From Monodelphis domestica (taxonomy: Eukaryota > Chordata > Mammalia > Didelphimorphia > Didelphidae): 64,000 nt of DNA. The number at the start of each line of letters is the position of its first letter. Positions within the stretch are counted from its first letter, which is position 1. Location of the stretch: the NCBI RefSeq assembly GCF_027887165.1, contig NC_077227.1:445966462-446030461 (forward strand), read 5' to 3'. Below are positions 27,201-36,904 of this stretch, one piece after another. The position numbers and the translations under genes were made by a program. Below the pieces are notes generated by a model. That model ran no database searches, was not told the DNA's origin, and saw nothing but the letters and a program-made list of their open reading frames with translations.

Positions 27201-30200
27201 TACCTAAAAAGTGTTTTTTAAAAAAGATTTTCACTTCACAGTATTTGATATAACTTCCTACTCCCCATTTCTGAAACTTTGTTTTTTCAATAACAAAGTA
27301 GATTCTTTTCCCTAATCCCCTTTCTCCTTCAGTTCCATGGTGATTTCATATAATTCAACAGCTTCAATGATCACATCTAAAATGCTGACTTCCAGGGGAA
27401 GCTGAGTGACTCAGTGGATTGTGAACCAGGACTAAAGACGGGAGGTTCTAGTTTCAAATCTAGCCTCAGACACTTCCTAGCTGTGTGACCCTAGGCAAGT
27501 CACTTGACCCCCATTGCCTAGCCCTTACCACTCTTCTGCTTTGGAACTAATACACAGTATTGATTCCAAGATGGAAGGTAAGGGCTAAAAATAAATAAAT
27601 AAAATAAAGATGCTGACTTCCAAATCTATTTTCTCTAGGCCTGATTTCTCCCCATACTCTAGTTTCACATTTAATTCATTGATAAGTATCTTTACATGGC
27701 TATTCCACTAATGCTTCATCAGTCTCATCATCTCTAATAAACTATCAATTCATTCGAAAAGTTAATGAAAACTAGTATATGCAAGATACTGTGCTAGTCC
27801 TAAGTTCCTTGCTTCTGTATTAGTATCAATATTCTTCCAAACACCCTGAAAACTTCACATTTACCTTTAATTCTATACTTTAATGCAGAGATTAAAATTT
27901 AGGAATAGGCTATAAATGTTTGTTTAAATCTACGATTTCATATATTCCAAAAGTTATATTTTAGTTACTGTAAGCCAAAAAGATAAATATCACCATTTCA
28001 AACATTCTCCTTTTGCATTCAACTGTTGATATGATGAATTTAAGCTACTGACCAAAATAAGCAGATAGCACTAGCACTAATTATAACCAAAACAGAGTAG
28101 ATACATTCAGAAATATTAGGAATTTTTAAAACCTTTAGTAAATTCAGTCATTTTAGTAAAAACTTTACCTTTTAGTGTCTTCACTTTCCTTTATGTGACC
28201 ATCTCCAGGAGAAATGATCAGATGAGGTTTATAAGGATTTATGCTAAAAATATATAAATATAATAAATGCAAAGTTACACACAGAAAAGCATTTACCCAA
28301 ACACATTGGTTTTCACATCTCTACTACATACAATGAAATCATATATGCAAAGCTACAAATTGAATTTTCAAAAAATTATCTCTGAAGATTAAAATAAAAA
28401 TTAAGTAGTTCTCCCTTTTACATTTCTTTTATTTTTGTTCTACTGTATTTTTACAAGTTTTTTAGTGAATCTGTCTTAAGGAAGACATACCAAGTAAATA
28501 GTAGGAAACAGTGCAACTTTTATTAAAAAGCTGTTTTGAGAATCAACATTGGAAATTCCAGAATAATCTGATTTCTTCAAATTAACTACCCTAAAAAATA
28601 ATCAAGTAAAATATTAGTCTTAATATAAGATGTACATTTCCAAGAAAATCTGGCTAATATATTCTACTAGTTGTACCAGAACTAGTAATGGTTTGACAAA
28701 ATTAATTCACATCATTTTTATCTACTTGGAAAAGATATCGGACATTGACTATAAAATGAGAGTTGTGAAAGGAAGATATCCATGAATTAAAGTCTAATGC
28801 TAAATACTGTTTATATCTTGGCATAGATCACTGGGCTTGCATAACTTTTTTAAGTTAAAATTTTAATATACCACACATATTTTTGTGCTATATTGCTATA
28901 AAAGCACCTAAGTCTACCCAACTTCCTCCCTAAAAAACCAACCCCAAATCTTAAAGAATAATCCACCAGCATTAAAGTACTAACTCTAGTTTGGTATTCA
29001 AGGTCCTCCCCATGCATCCCTATCCTCTAGATTAATGGTGTCAAATTCAAAAGAGAAAAAGATTCCTGTCTCTAGCATATTAAATTTAAAAAACCACAAA
29101 TTAACATTATCGATGTTGTACTAACACTATCTATGTTGTACCGTTATTTTATTCTGTAAAATATTTCCCAATAACATTTTAATCTGGCTGAAGCCTCCAG
29201 CCTGGAAGTGAATTTGACACTTCTGCTCTAAGCTAGTGGTTTCTAAACTTTTTTTTTTATTAAAAAAACAAAGTATCAGCATGAATCCCAATGTGTATGT
29301 TAATGCTTTATAAATCATATATATGTACTAACAATTATGTACATTATAAAGCAAAAAATTGGCATTTAAATTAAATAATAGTTCATGATAGAATTAATAA
29401 AGAACCACTATAGTTGAATTGGGGAGGGACTTGGTCAGGCCTGTCTTTTATAAAAATCATTTTATCAGCTTTAGGTTGGAAAAGAGGGAAATCTGAGGCT
29501 GGGAGACCAATTAGGAGGCTATTTCATGTGAGCTGATAAGGGTTTGAGTAGTGACTATGCGAATAGAGGAAGAGATTTTATGGAGATAGTAATGACAAAG
29601 TTGGTAACTGATTGGATGTATATAGTGAAGAGTTGATGAGTTTGAGGATATGAATCTGAGAATAGAAGAATGTTAATGCCCTCCCATGTTAAGTCTAAAA
29701 GGGAAGTCATGGGTAGAGAGAGGGGAAGGAAATAATGTAATGCTACCAAAGATGAATATCACCATTCATGCATTCATTCTTGATTATCCTATGATACACT
29801 AAAGAATGATTTGAAATTAAACAGGTAAGACCACTTTCTCTTCTTGGAAAAAACATGCAAAAATTCATTGTGAAAGTAGAAGATTCATGAATTAAAAGTC
29901 TATTGATACCAAGTACTATTTATATCTTGGTCCTAAATGAAAAGGTTTTTTAAGAGATTTTTTAAAAAGAGGGAAGTAAGCCTCTAATTTACCAGTCGAT
30001 GACGGGGAATACTCTGTCCCAGCCATTGGGTGATCTAGAGGGCAGGAGTTAGGTATAGAGCCCATAGTAAGTCTTCCCAATGGCACTTTTGAACCTGTTG
30101 TTATTATAAGTACCTGGGGAGGCTGGCAACTTGTCCAGGAGAGGTGAAAGTGACAGTGAGGGAGTACCGGGAAAAACATTGGTTGTGATACTGATATGTT

Positions 30201-33200
30201 ATCAGCTACTTCTGGAAGGATGGGATGCAGTCTATCTTTTCACTCCTTGACCACACACCTGGGATCAAACCAAAACCTTCTTGGGCTCCTACTTCATAGA
30301 CCAGGGCTTCAAACTAGAAATTATTCTTATGCTCTTCCTTATACCTGAAATGCCCTTCTTATTTTTTCTCCTGCTGAATTTATTTTAAAATAACTCAAAT
30401 GCCACCTCCTCCAATTCAAAATCCAAATGGTTATTAAACATCTATATTCAAAACTTCATGGGGGTCAGTTAATAACCCTCATCCACCTAGGTCTGGTAAG
30501 AGCACTTTGTAATTTTCCTAAGGGAACTTCCTTCCCACTGATCATATAGTCTATATTTTCTTGTGTTTTTGTTTGTTTGTTTTTTTGTTTTTTTTTTTAA
30601 TAAAAACCCTTACCTTCCGTCTTGGAGTCAATACTATGTATTGAATGGTAAGTGCTAGGCAGTGCTAGAGTGGTAAGGGCTAGGCAATGGGGGTCAAGTG
30701 ACTTCCCCAGGGTCACACAGCTGGGAAGTGTCTGAGGCCAGATTTGAACCTAGGACCTCCCGTCTCTAGGCCTGGCTCTCAATCCACTGAGCCACCCAGC
30801 TGCCCCCCCATACAGTCTATATTTTGAAGTAAGTCTTAGGGAGATACACCAGAAGCTCTGGGAGTTTAGTTGAATTGTCCATGGTCAACTGGTCTTTCTG
30901 ACTTCCCAATCTGGTACTCCTTCCACTACACAAGACTGTATTTTTTTCATCCTTACTTTATCTGTGTATAACACACTCCACCTAAGAAAGCATAATCTTT
31001 AGATTCTCCAGTAGCTCTTAGAACAATGCTCATTGGCTTCCTAATTGGTCTCTATGCCTTAACTCTCTCTCCCCTCTCCAATCCATTCTCCATACAGCTG
31101 CCAAAGTGATATTTTAAAGCACAGGTCTCTCACTCCTCTGCTCCCCAAATTCCAATGACTACCTATTGCTACTAAGTTAAAATACAAAATATAAATCTCT
31201 CAGCTTGTTTTATTAAACCAATTTGACTCCTGCCTACTATTCCAAGTTTATTACACCTTTCTCCCCTTTGAAAGCACTCCAAATTAGCTTACCTGATGTT
31301 CCCTGATTTAGGCATTCTGTCTCTAATCTCCATGCCTTTGTATAAATTATTCTCCATACTTGGAATAGACTCCTTTCTTAGTTCCATATCTTAGAATCTC
31401 TAGTTTCCTATAAAGCTCAACCCAAGATCATTCCCAGCCCCATGGGACTTCAGTTGATAATGCCTTCCCCATACCTGTCAATAGATACTTGTTTTTTATA
31501 CATTTTGTGTTTATTTATATATGGACATGTTGCTTTCTCCAACAAATTGAAAGCTCAATGAGGAGAGGGACTACTTTTGTCTTTGTACCCCCAGCACCTA
31601 GCACAGTGCTGAGTATAAAGCTGTTCCCTGATGATACCCACCTCTTGACAGAGATGGTGGACACAAGATGCAGAAAGAGGCATATATACATTCTGAGCTA
31701 TGGTCATTGTACAGATTCAATTTTCTTGACTATGTTTACTTGCTATAAGGATTTTTTCCCCCTTCCTTTCTTTGCTCTCAGATTTTCAATGGGGGTGAGG
31801 TGAGAAAGGATTAGCAATATCAATGCTCAAAAAAGGAGGTCCACTGAAACATTTATTTAAATAAATAAATAGAAGAGCACAGAAGGAATGACAAACAAGC
31901 AGGATAGTTTTGAAAGTAAGGTATAAAATATATATTTTTTTAAAAAGCAAGACGTATGTAATGGAGACTCAGAGTTTCATACAGAATCCTCTTTTTTATT
32001 TGAAGTTCTTAATTTTTAAAAAATTTAAGTAGCCATTTAAGAAATATTTGTGGATTTTGATGCTTGGTATACAGCACATTTTAATTTGCTGGGCTGAATT
32101 TAATTTCAATTAACAAAGTAACCAACAGCTTAAATTGCACAAAGAAACAACTGAAAGCAAGAAAATTTCTATTCCAAACTCTTATCTGAATGGAAAAAGG
32201 GCAAAATGAGAGTTCCTATTGGTAATTTGGACCAACAGGGTTAAAAAGTGCCTGTGAAACATATTCGTCTACAAAAAGGATAAGCACAGATGCCTGATTC
32301 AACCTTTCTCTTGATTACAGTAGCCAACTCTGAAGACCAAGAGATGGTATTAGCAGATGGTTCGATGTGTAGAAGTCAAAAGGAAGCTGCATTTGCCTTA
32401 CAGAGCTTCCTACCAAATGAGCTTGACTGATGCCAAGAAAGCCAGCTGGTTCCAAGGAGAAAAACAGCAGGATATCTGGAACCCAACAGTCCAGCAAAAG
32501 AAAGAAAACCTCAAGATATAACTACCTGGCAAAGAAATAGAATGTCTAGCATTACCCAGAAAATAATGTTTCACCTCAAACACCTCCTAACTGGAGGGGA
32601 CATTTTTGGCCTACCCAAGTCATCTATTTTTTTTTTAAAACAACCTTCCATCCTGGAATCAATACTGTGTATTGGTTTCAAGGCAGAAAGAGTGGTAAGG
32701 GCTAGGCAATGGGGTTAAGTGACTTACCCAGGGTCACACAGCTGGAGAGTGTCTGAGGTCAGATTTGAACCTAGGACCTCCTGTCTCCAAGTCTGCCAAG
32801 TCATCTATTTTAAGCAATGCTAGAACTATAAACTCATGTAATGGAAAACCTACAAAAACTAGTTATATCTAAAGGTTATTCTGACTTGGTCACTGAAGAA
32901 AAACAATTCATTGAAGCATAAACAGACTCCTGGATTCTTAGCACACCTCAACCAACTGGACAATGACAGAACAGGTCAAATGGACATGTGCCATTTTCAA
33001 AATCAAGGGCTTTGAAAAGCAGTCAACAGACAATTACCTAGAATTCTGGAAGAGATACAGAGTTTTGCTCTAAAACATCAATTTACAGGTGTGAAATGTA
33101 ATGGGCAAGAGCTTAAGAACAGATTCATTAATTACAGTAAACCAAAGTTTATGCTACACAAATGAACCAATTAATAAACTTTTATAGCAACTCTAAGAGT

Positions 33201-36200
33201 GAAGCCAAGCTATTGGTTTCCCTTTAAATGTGTTAAAGGGTATAAAGGACTACTTGATATAAAAATATATTTGCTTAAGTAGCTCTCTACAAAGGATTTT
33301 AGTTCTCTATTTGTTTCCCCCCCCAACTATAATAATTTCAAGCAAGAATCTATAAAAAGGTCTATCAAAATACCATTCTCACAATTATAAGTGTAGACAA
33401 ATTTCTAAAGGGACCTGTCACCTAAAAGACTTTAGGAACACTAATAAAATATTTTAACATTTTTAATTTTATGTCTCAATTACCCCAACTTACTAAATGG
33501 TCTATTAAATCCTTATCATGTGACCCACTGGGGAGAAATTTTAAAATTAAAAGGATTTTAAAAATCCACTCTTTAAAATGCCATCTCTGTTTCTGGTTTT
33601 ACTGGAAATACCTTGAATTTTAATACCTCTCTAGAGAAAATCAAATCAGGGAACAAAAACTAGACAGAACACTTTGTTATATTGTCCAAATCTAGTAAAA
33701 TGCAAAAATTATTCAAATGGACAATTTAAAATAGCTCATCTTGAAATAATGCAAAGTATCAGAAACTCAAATAATGGAACCAAATGTTTAACTTTGAAAT
33801 GCTGTTTGAAAAATTTACCAATTTAGTATGAACTCCAGTAGCCTAAAAATCAAGTTTTGTTGTCAACTGTACAGGACGTTATAACCCCAGAATTTCTGAG
33901 CTGGACTGGGCCTTAATGATACTTTTTATTGAAGACAAAACTGAGGCCCAGAGAGATAATGGATCATAAAACTTCAAAGTTAATAATCAGATAATTAGTG
34001 CAAACCACTTCCTTTTACAGATAAGGAAACTAAAGTCAAGAGAAAGGCAGAAAGTCCCCAAAGGTCCCAGAAGTAAAAGCAGCAGTGCCAGGATTTAAGG
34101 TAAGAGCCACTGACTCTATCCCAAGTCACAGCTAATAAAAGAACCAGAGCCAGAGTCTACTACATATACCTCCAGACTCACTCATCCATTTTTCTATAAC
34201 TTTCTTAGTAATTAGGCTCATTCATAACCTTAGAATTTTGTGTTTCCCTACGTCACAGGGATGCTATAAAGATTAGGTTCAAAAGGGGTTTCCATGTCTT
34301 TAAATAAAAGAACAAGTAGCAAGTAAATAACAGCCAGCATTACAGGCAGGTAGGTGGCTCAGTTAACTGACAGCCAGGCCTGGAGATCAGAGGTCCCGGA
34401 TTCAAATTTGGCCTCAGACACTTCCTAGCTGTGTGATCCTAGGCAAGTCACTTAATTCCCATTGCCCTATTCCTTACTATTGTTCTGCCTCGGAAGCAAT
34501 ACATAGTATTGATTCTAAGAAGGAAGGTAAAGGTTTTTAAAAAATAAAAATAGCTAGCATTTATATAGCACTTTCAAGTTTGCAAAATGTTTTCTATCTT
34601 ATCCCATTTGACCTTACAACAACTGGTAAATAGGTGGAATAATTTCTCACATTTTACAAATGAGGAGGTGGGAAGTTAAGTAATTTGCCTAGGTTCATAC
34701 AGCTTAATAAATGGCTGAGGCAGAATTCCAATTCAGACCTTCTAGATCCAAGTGCAGATTCTCTCTGCTTGGACATCTATTTGCCTAAATATTAATTATC
34801 TATACATCTATTTGTCTAAAGATAGTCTGTCATAATTCTTTCTTTCTTTTTTTTAAAACCCTTACCTTCTGTCTTGGAGCCAATACTTCCAAGGCAGAAG
34901 AGTGGTAAGGGCTAGGCAATGGGGGTTAAGTGACTTGCCCAGAGTCACACAGCTGGGAAATGTCTGAGGCCAGATTTGAACCTAGGACCTCCTGTCTCTA
35001 GGCCTGGCTCTCAATCCACTGAGCTACCCAGCTGCCCCCATAATTCTTTCTTTCAAAATAGCATGCCAATAAAAAATATATTCAAAATGTACCAAACCAA
35101 ATACAAATAAAGGGAAATTACATAAAGCCGAAGATTTACAAAACTAAAAAAAAAAAAGCCTGATTTTTTGGTTATCATTTTTCATCTAAAAGTTCTGAAA
35201 TTCAAGGACTCTTGTTATTCAATAATTTTGCACTACGCTTTCCTTCTGAGCTACTTGATAGTAGGTGCTACTTCTATATATACTCTAAGCTTCTATTTTG
35301 AGAAAATGTACTAACAATAGCCAGTCATTTAGTCTAAACATCTCCCTTTATTTTTACATATGAGGGTACTAAGGCCCAGAAAGAATTAAGTACCTTGCCC
35401 AAGGTCACATAACTAGTTAACAACTACACTATTAGAATGTAAGTCTTTTGTTGTTATAGAATCTGAGGTTTACTGATACAAACACAACATTTAGTTCTAA
35501 AAAGCAAAGATGAAAACAAATGCACAAGTTCTGGTAGGTCTTCCCAAGAGAACCCAGATGACCAGCCTCAATGACCAGATTAACCTCTGGGCCAATAGAT
35601 AAATTTTTTAGCCAAGGCCAACTCACTAAATTTATCTAAAGTATGGAGGAGTTTTGATTTGCAAATCTGTGGAGGGAGTATCCACAGGAAGAAAATCCCA
35701 CATTAATGAAGTATAATCCCAGGAACATAAAACACAGTACCTGATTTCAAAGTAATCTTTATATTAAATTTATACTGACCATTAGGAAATCCATTTGTTT
35801 CATTAAAATGACAAATAAATAATATGAATAATAACCTAAATTTTGAGTAGCATTTAAAATAATTATTTTAAGAAATGATATTGGGTCTTTGGCCTAAATT
35901 ATATTATATCAGTTTCATCCTAATCTGTTATACTAACTCTCATAGCCATCACCATGAAAAACCAAAAGTACACTCAGTCATTCTGAAAAATTTAAATAAG
36001 AGATAATTTATAAATCTGTAATTTGTCAAAATTTCCAAGAGTAAACGCGCCTGTTGAAAGAGCTTAACAAATATGATTTGTATACAGAAGATAGTTCATT
36101 TATCCAGCACATAAAAGGACAAGATATTCCATGTTAGGTGAATTTTCCTTTTCACTAAAGTTATAATCTGCTTTGCTAGAAAGTTAACCAACAGATCTTG

Positions 36201-36647
36201 CAAAGTATGAATAATCTATAGTGGGCTTAAAGATAAGCAAACCTGTAAGAATTATCTCCAAAAATAGGCTCTGAGGGGCTTTATGAGAAAAAAGTGTAAT
36301 TTTTAGTGAATTGAGTTCATGACATCTATAGTGACCACACTCTGGAGAGCTGAGGTTGCCAAATATGACTATCTGAAATGACAGACTGGGAATATTTAGA
36401 CTTTTACATGCCCACACAAACACTATGTCATTCCTTAAATGACAACTTTCTCTAGGAAAAGAGTGTTCACAAATAAATTGTAGTGAACTCTAGAAAATAG
36501 TATTGGCAACTTCACCTAATGTGACTAACCTGCTGAAACTCTAATGAAATACAGCTAGCACAAATATTTAGGGGGTATTTTACCTCACCTTTTATCTGCA
36601 GCACATCTTTGAGTTTGTCCTCTGTTAACCTTGACCCACGAAGACAT
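9194..36647 (-). CDS. NCOA5-like protein, 404 aa, nine coding exons (spliced)
   Basis: Spliced CDS rebuilt from genomic sequence, read right to left: 36589-36647, 28169-28243, 20021-20106, 19773-19899, 15860-16059, 14040-14315, 13051-13254, 11241-11381, 9194-9240. These sum to 1215 nt, giving 404 codons plus TGA; every junction is GT-AG and keeps frame. From memory of the family, residues about 86-274 align with NCOA5: LYQQFYQQIQ, ERPSDCTIV, LVVEMIYLTSEASL, GSPFCILVEQ and SSCTV match its region with an anticodon-binding (class II tRNA synthetase-like) fold. LLFLL at 244-248 sits where NCOA5 has its LINLL receptor box. Residues about 276-389 are proline-rich with three LLPTP motifs. NCOA5 is a nuclear cofactor of nuclear receptors, so a nuclear regulatory role is inferred. 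NCOA5's long RD/RS-rich N-terminus is absent; only about 85 acidic, polar residues precede the conserved part. It differs from NCOA5 throughout, so I favour a paralogue over the orthologue. Confidence 0.85.
9975..10170 (-). mobile_element. tRNA-headed marsupial SINE (intron 9)
   Basis: Reverse copy, from 'aacccttacttttcatttta' at the left to 'gagccacctagctgctcccc' at the right. Several internal changes; older than the 30.6 kb copy. Confidence 0.8.
10726..10934 (+). mobile_element. CORE-SINE with 'ttggactcagtg...ctctaaatctatgatcc' tail
   Basis: Head 'ggcagctatgtgacacagtg', core 'accctgggcaagtcacttaa', tail 'gtcctttccagctctaaatc'. Similar tails recur at 40410-40605 and 52965-53065. Confidence 0.7.
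11241..11381 (-). CDS. Exon 9: proline-rich region, third LLPTP motif
   Basis: 141 bp, acceptor 'ataaatctag|GACATT', donor 'AGTAG|GTGAGT'. It encodes residues 343-389: GPKGKPPPLLAVPSKRPGLL, then APHQPVKRPMMWEKPALLPT, then PV. Low-complexity Pro/Lys/Leu sequence with frame, splice sites and composition continuing exon 8. Confidence 0.8.
11382..13050 (-). other. Intron 8 (1.67 kb), nothing recognised
   Basis: AT-rich intron without repeats I can name. The open frames at 11510-11701 and 11826-12008 have no domain or splice support. Confidence 0.5.
13051..13254 (-). CDS. Exon 8: proline-rich region, two LLPTP motifs
   Basis: 204 bp, acceptor 'ttttcttcag|GTTTTG', donor 'GCCAG|GTCAGT'. It encodes residues 275-342. 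A helical stretch (TAVVNALIEANLM, about 283-295) is followed by PPPLLPTPGRNSFQGQPLLP and ends in GGLLPTP. The helix may correspond to NCOA5's C-terminal 'ALDTLIQSGPAL' segment; this is a weak guess. Confidence 0.8.
14040..14315 (-). CDS. Exon 7: helical region with LXXLL box
   Basis: 276 bp, the longest coding exon; acceptor 'tttctctag|TACATC', donor 'GGAAG|GTAGTC'. It encodes residues 183-274. HRHMPLEDALALVAKEF matches NCOA5 'EHRNMPQADAMVLVARNY'. LLFLL at 244-248, followed by EGKHLYQEELNTICDYLKTR, matches NCOA5's LINLL and the helix after it. LXXLL motifs bind the coactivator groove of nuclear receptors, so the motif is likely functional here. Confidence 0.9.
14316..15859 (-). other. Intron 6 with MIR-like SINE remains
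   Basis: 14395-14640 has an old plus-strand MIR-like SINE: 'gagcactggagttagaggca', 'tctccatttcttcatctgta', 'gagctgttgtgagcaaagtg'. A 'caacaaacatttattaagtg' repeat scrap seems inserted at about 14510-14555. The rest, 14660-15850, shows nothing recognised. Confidence 0.5.
15860..16059 (-). CDS. Exon 6: core of the anticodon-binding-like domain
   Basis: 200 bp, acceptor 'ctttaaag|GGACTA', donor 'CACAA|GTAAGT'. It encodes residues 116-182. DYAVSIGHRLQDHGLVVEMI and SLTCALQEVKNDGSPFCILV follow the NCOA5 block with 'GGSPFAIVIT', and SSCTV matches 'RSCTVNI'. The alternating hydrophobic beta/alpha pattern fits an HGTP-type anticodon-binding fold. Confidence 0.9.
17023..17405 (+). mobile_element. Two tandem tRNA-headed SINEs, same strand
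   Basis: First copy about 17023-17210, second about 17221-17405, each with its own head ('ggtagctaggtagcacagta'; 'ggcagctaggtggctcaatg') and 'aaggttttaaag' or 'gaaggtatgggttttaaa' tail. The second begins directly after the first one's A-rich tail, suggesting insertion into that tail. Confidence 0.75.
18145..18334 (+). mobile_element. tRNA-headed marsupial SINE (intron 5)
   Basis: Well preserved: 'ggggcagctgagtggctcag' head, 'taggttcaaatctggcctag' box, 'gattctaagatggaagataa' tail and an A-rich end. Confidence 0.85.
18700..18840 (+). mobile_element. Old interspersed repeat, unnamed family (copy 2)
   Basis: 'gtttcttatctttttttgtg' and 'tcataaacccctgg...ttctcaggataatctttttaaa' match the family seen at 2192-2340 and 44830-45000. 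Confidence 0.45.
19045..19283 (+). mobile_element. CORE-SINE/MIR-like element
   Basis: 'agcagccaggtgacacagtg' head, 'cctctgtcagatctaatttc' core and a 'ggctggttgtaaagattaag...gcaaacactaaagtagcata' tail. A further MIR-like piece precedes it at about 18880-19030. Confidence 0.65.
19773..19899 (-). CDS. Exon 5: start of the NCOA5-homologous domain
   Basis: 127 bp, acceptor 'attttccag|ATGATG', donor 'CAAAG|GTAAGT'. It encodes residues 74-115. LKEKLYQQFYQQIQSEYDKE (82-101) and RPSDCTIVSINK (102-113) match the NCOA5 pattern 'EELYRQYFEEIQ...ERPVDCSVIVVNK'. This is the entry of the anticodon-binding-like fold. Confidence 0.88.
20021..20106 (-). CDS. Exon 4 of the NCOA5-like gene
   Basis: 86 bp, acceptor 'ttgtatag|TAACTT', donor 'TAAAG|GTAACA'. 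It encodes residues 45-73, rich in Tyr, Glu, Asp and Ser (KEYDYSKGSEDNYERYQYSH). This occupies the place of the charged R/D/Y-rich leader that precedes the conserved part in NCOA5, but it is much shorter. Only 121 bp of intron separate it from exon 5. Confidence 0.8.
21465..21595 (+). mobile_element. 'ttattaagcacctactatgtgcc'-type repeat scrap
   Basis: 'ttcaataagcacttaagtgc' and 'ccttgccctcaaggagattg' are the signature ends of a widespread repeat also present at 36905-37015, 48690-48830 and 53225-53350. Class not assigned. Confidence 0.5.
22200..22790 (+). mobile_element. Probable solo LTR of an ERV1-like endogenous retrovirus
   Basis: LTR-like order of signals: 'gtataaaatc' (TATA-type, 22568), then 'attaataaatctcttttg' (poly(A)-type signal, about 22680), then 'ggagtcattgcatgcttgca' and 'cttcccgaacccc', which resembles a U5-to-leader transition. 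No gag, pol or env follows. Edges and target duplication could not be set. Confidence 0.45.
23080..23650 (-). mobile_element. Old L1 3' end, reverse
   Basis: Contains the reverse of the L1 end: 'gtaccataatttgttgaatc' and 'actattttggtgtatactgg' correspond to the ORF2-end segment seen at 4085-4215. The 3'UTR part lies to the left. Strongly diverged. Confidence 0.6.
24475..24519. repeat. (TTCC)n microsatellite
   Basis: Imperfect ttcc repeats ending in five clean units, touching the 3' tail of the reverse SINE at 24520. It probably grew from the SINE's A-rich tail. Confidence 0.85.
24520..24705 (-). mobile_element. tRNA-headed marsupial SINE (intron 3)
   Basis: Reverse copy: 'taaatccttacattctgctt' (tail) to 'gctgcccccag' (head). 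It ends 12 bases before the target duplication of the L1 fragment at 24733. Confidence 0.85.
24733..25222 (+). mobile_element. 5'-truncated L1 3'UTR with 15-bp target duplication
   Basis: The sequence matches the 3'UTR of the full-length L1 (62820-63060): 'aactgtgggagtagaaacag', 'tgcaaacatcaacaacatgg', 'aaggacacaagtaataccca'. It is bounded by identical 'aaaaatgttaattta' at 24718-24732 and 25223-25237, a clean sign of target-primed insertion. A foldback element (24963-25170) sits inside it. Confidence 0.85.
24963..25170. mobile_element. 208-bp foldback (palindromic) element, unnamed
   Basis: Two 79-base arms (24963-25041 and 25092-25170) are reverse complements of each other. By hand I count three mismatches and no gaps; the loop is 50 bases. 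The ends are TGTCAAC...GTTGACA, flanked by 'gttc' on both sides (24959-24962, 25171-25174), a likely 4-bp target duplication. It interrupts an L1 3'UTR whose sequence resumes beyond it. No coding capacity; a MITE-like or foldback non-autonomous element. TG...CA ends with a 4-bp duplication also resemble an LTR, so its class is open. Confidence 0.8.
26190..26645 (-). mobile_element. MIR-like SINE split by a Mar-type SINE
   Basis: About 26240-26485 is a reverse Mar/MIR-type element ('aaagcaccttaaggctttac', 'ctacagatgaagaggctgga', 'tcacacaactaggatgtctg'). Remains of a second reverse element lie on both sides (26190-26240: 'ttctcacaacaatcctccaa'; 26490-26645: 'cattcaaatccagcctctgc'). Confidence 0.55.
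26870..27165 (+). mobile_element. L2 LINE 3' end
   Basis: 'actgtaagctccttcagagc', 'cacagtacctagcatatagt' and 'aggcttactacatgtttact' are the L2 3' terminus. Confidence 0.7.
27394..27609 (+). mobile_element. tRNA-headed SINE with 12-bp target duplication
   Basis: The full SINE body is flanked by 'atgctgacttcc' at 27382-27393 and 27610-27621. The tail is 'aaataaataaataaaataaa'. The duplication fixes both ends. Confidence 0.9.
28169..28243 (-). CDS. Exon 3 of the NCOA5-like gene
   Basis: 75 bp, acceptor 'tatttttag|CATAAA', donor 'AAAAG|GTAAAG'. It encodes residues 20-44, including NPYKPHLIISPGDGHIKES, with split codons at both ends. The segment is polar with no recognised domain. Its support is conserved splice form and frame, not homology. 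Confidence 0.7.
30560..30808 (-). mobile_element. tRNA-headed SINE with 17-bp target duplication
   Basis: A long poly(T) at the left (tail on minus), then a well preserved SINE. Flanks 'catatagtctatatttt' (30543-30559) and 'catacagtctatatttt' (30809-30825) differ at one base, so it is fairly young. Confidence 0.9.
31000..31640 (+). mobile_element. L2 LINE, long 3' segment
   Basis: From 'ctatgccttaactctctctc' through 'cagctgccaaagtgatattt' and 'ccaatgactacctattgcta' to 'cccccagcacctagcacagt'. This follows the L2 ORF2 end and 3'UTR in order. Confidence 0.75.
32631..32795 (-). mobile_element. Head-truncated SINE with 16-bp target duplication
   Basis: 'ccaagtcatctatttt' occurs at 32615-32630 and 32796-32811. 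Between them is a reverse SINE lacking its tRNA-like head; it stops after 'ctgtctccaagtctg'. It was therefore 5'-truncated at insertion. Confidence 0.9.
34344..34545 (+). mobile_element. tRNA-headed SINE inserted at the edge of a MIR/Mar element
   Basis: Full SINE. Diverged flanks 'agccagcatta' and 'agctagcattta' look like a target duplication of a reverse Mar/MIR-type element that continues at 34551-34766. Confidence 0.8.
34551..34766 (-). mobile_element. Mar/MIR-type SINE, reverse
   Basis: 'tagctagcatttatatagca', 'aagtttgcaaaatgttttct', 'cattttacaaatgaggaggt' and 'tcatacagcttaataaatgg' in the order expected for the reverse strand. Confidence 0.65.
34846..35038 (-). mobile_element. tRNA-headed SINE with 15-bp target duplication
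   Basis: 'cataattctttcttt' at 34831-34845 and 35039-35053 brackets a full reverse SINE. It faces the plus-strand SINE at 34344-34545 about 300 bases away, an inverted pair inside intron 2. Confidence 0.9.
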
Positions 36648-36656
36648 TTTAAAATC
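36589..36656 (-). CDS. Exon 2: start codon exon of the NCOA5-like gene
   Basis: The acceptor is 'ttgttgtag|GATTTT' and the donor is 'AAAAG|GTGAGG'. Nine untranslated bases precede the ATG at 36645-36647. The exon encodes residues 1-19, MSSWVKVNRGQTQRCAADK, and leaves two bases for a split serine codon. The context AAAATGT has the favourable A at -3. I do not recognise this N-terminus in human NCOA5. Confidence 0.75.
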
Positions 36657-36904
36657 CTACAACAATTAATTCAGGTTATTTGCCTTCAGGATCAAAATGA
36701 TTAAATATTTTCATACTACCATTTGAAAAGAGAAAATTTCCCCAACAAAGCCAGGATTCCCACCAATGACAGTCAATTTTTAATTAAGCTTTGTAATAGG
36801 GAAACTGTCAAAGTACACAGAAAATACAAAAACTTCATTTATAAGCTATAAGGTAAATGAAGTCATTTTAAATGGGAGGACCCTAGCTTTGAAAGAACTG
36901 AGGT

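Larger units (their letters stand above)
20107..28168 (-). other. Intron 3 (about 8.1 kb)
   Basis: Contains a probable ERV LTR (22200-22790), an old reverse L1 3' end (23080-23650), the L1/foldback nest (24718-25237), MIR/Mar pieces at 26190-26645, L2 at 26870-27165 and a SINE at 27394. The stretches 20110-21460 and 25250-26180 show nothing recognised. Confidence 0.6.
28244..36588 (-). other. Intron 2 (about 8.3 kb)
   Basis: Contains L2 (31000-31640), an unnamed old repeat at 29395-29720, and SINE copies at 30560, 32631, 34344 and 34846. The stretches 28250-29390, 32820-33860 and 35440-36580 are AT-rich with nothing I recognise. Confidence 0.6.

Noticed and set aside
30596..35038. Spaced repeats that might suggest a CRISPR-like array
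   Set aside because: They are scattered SINE copies in both orientations with their own target duplications, in a mammalian intron.
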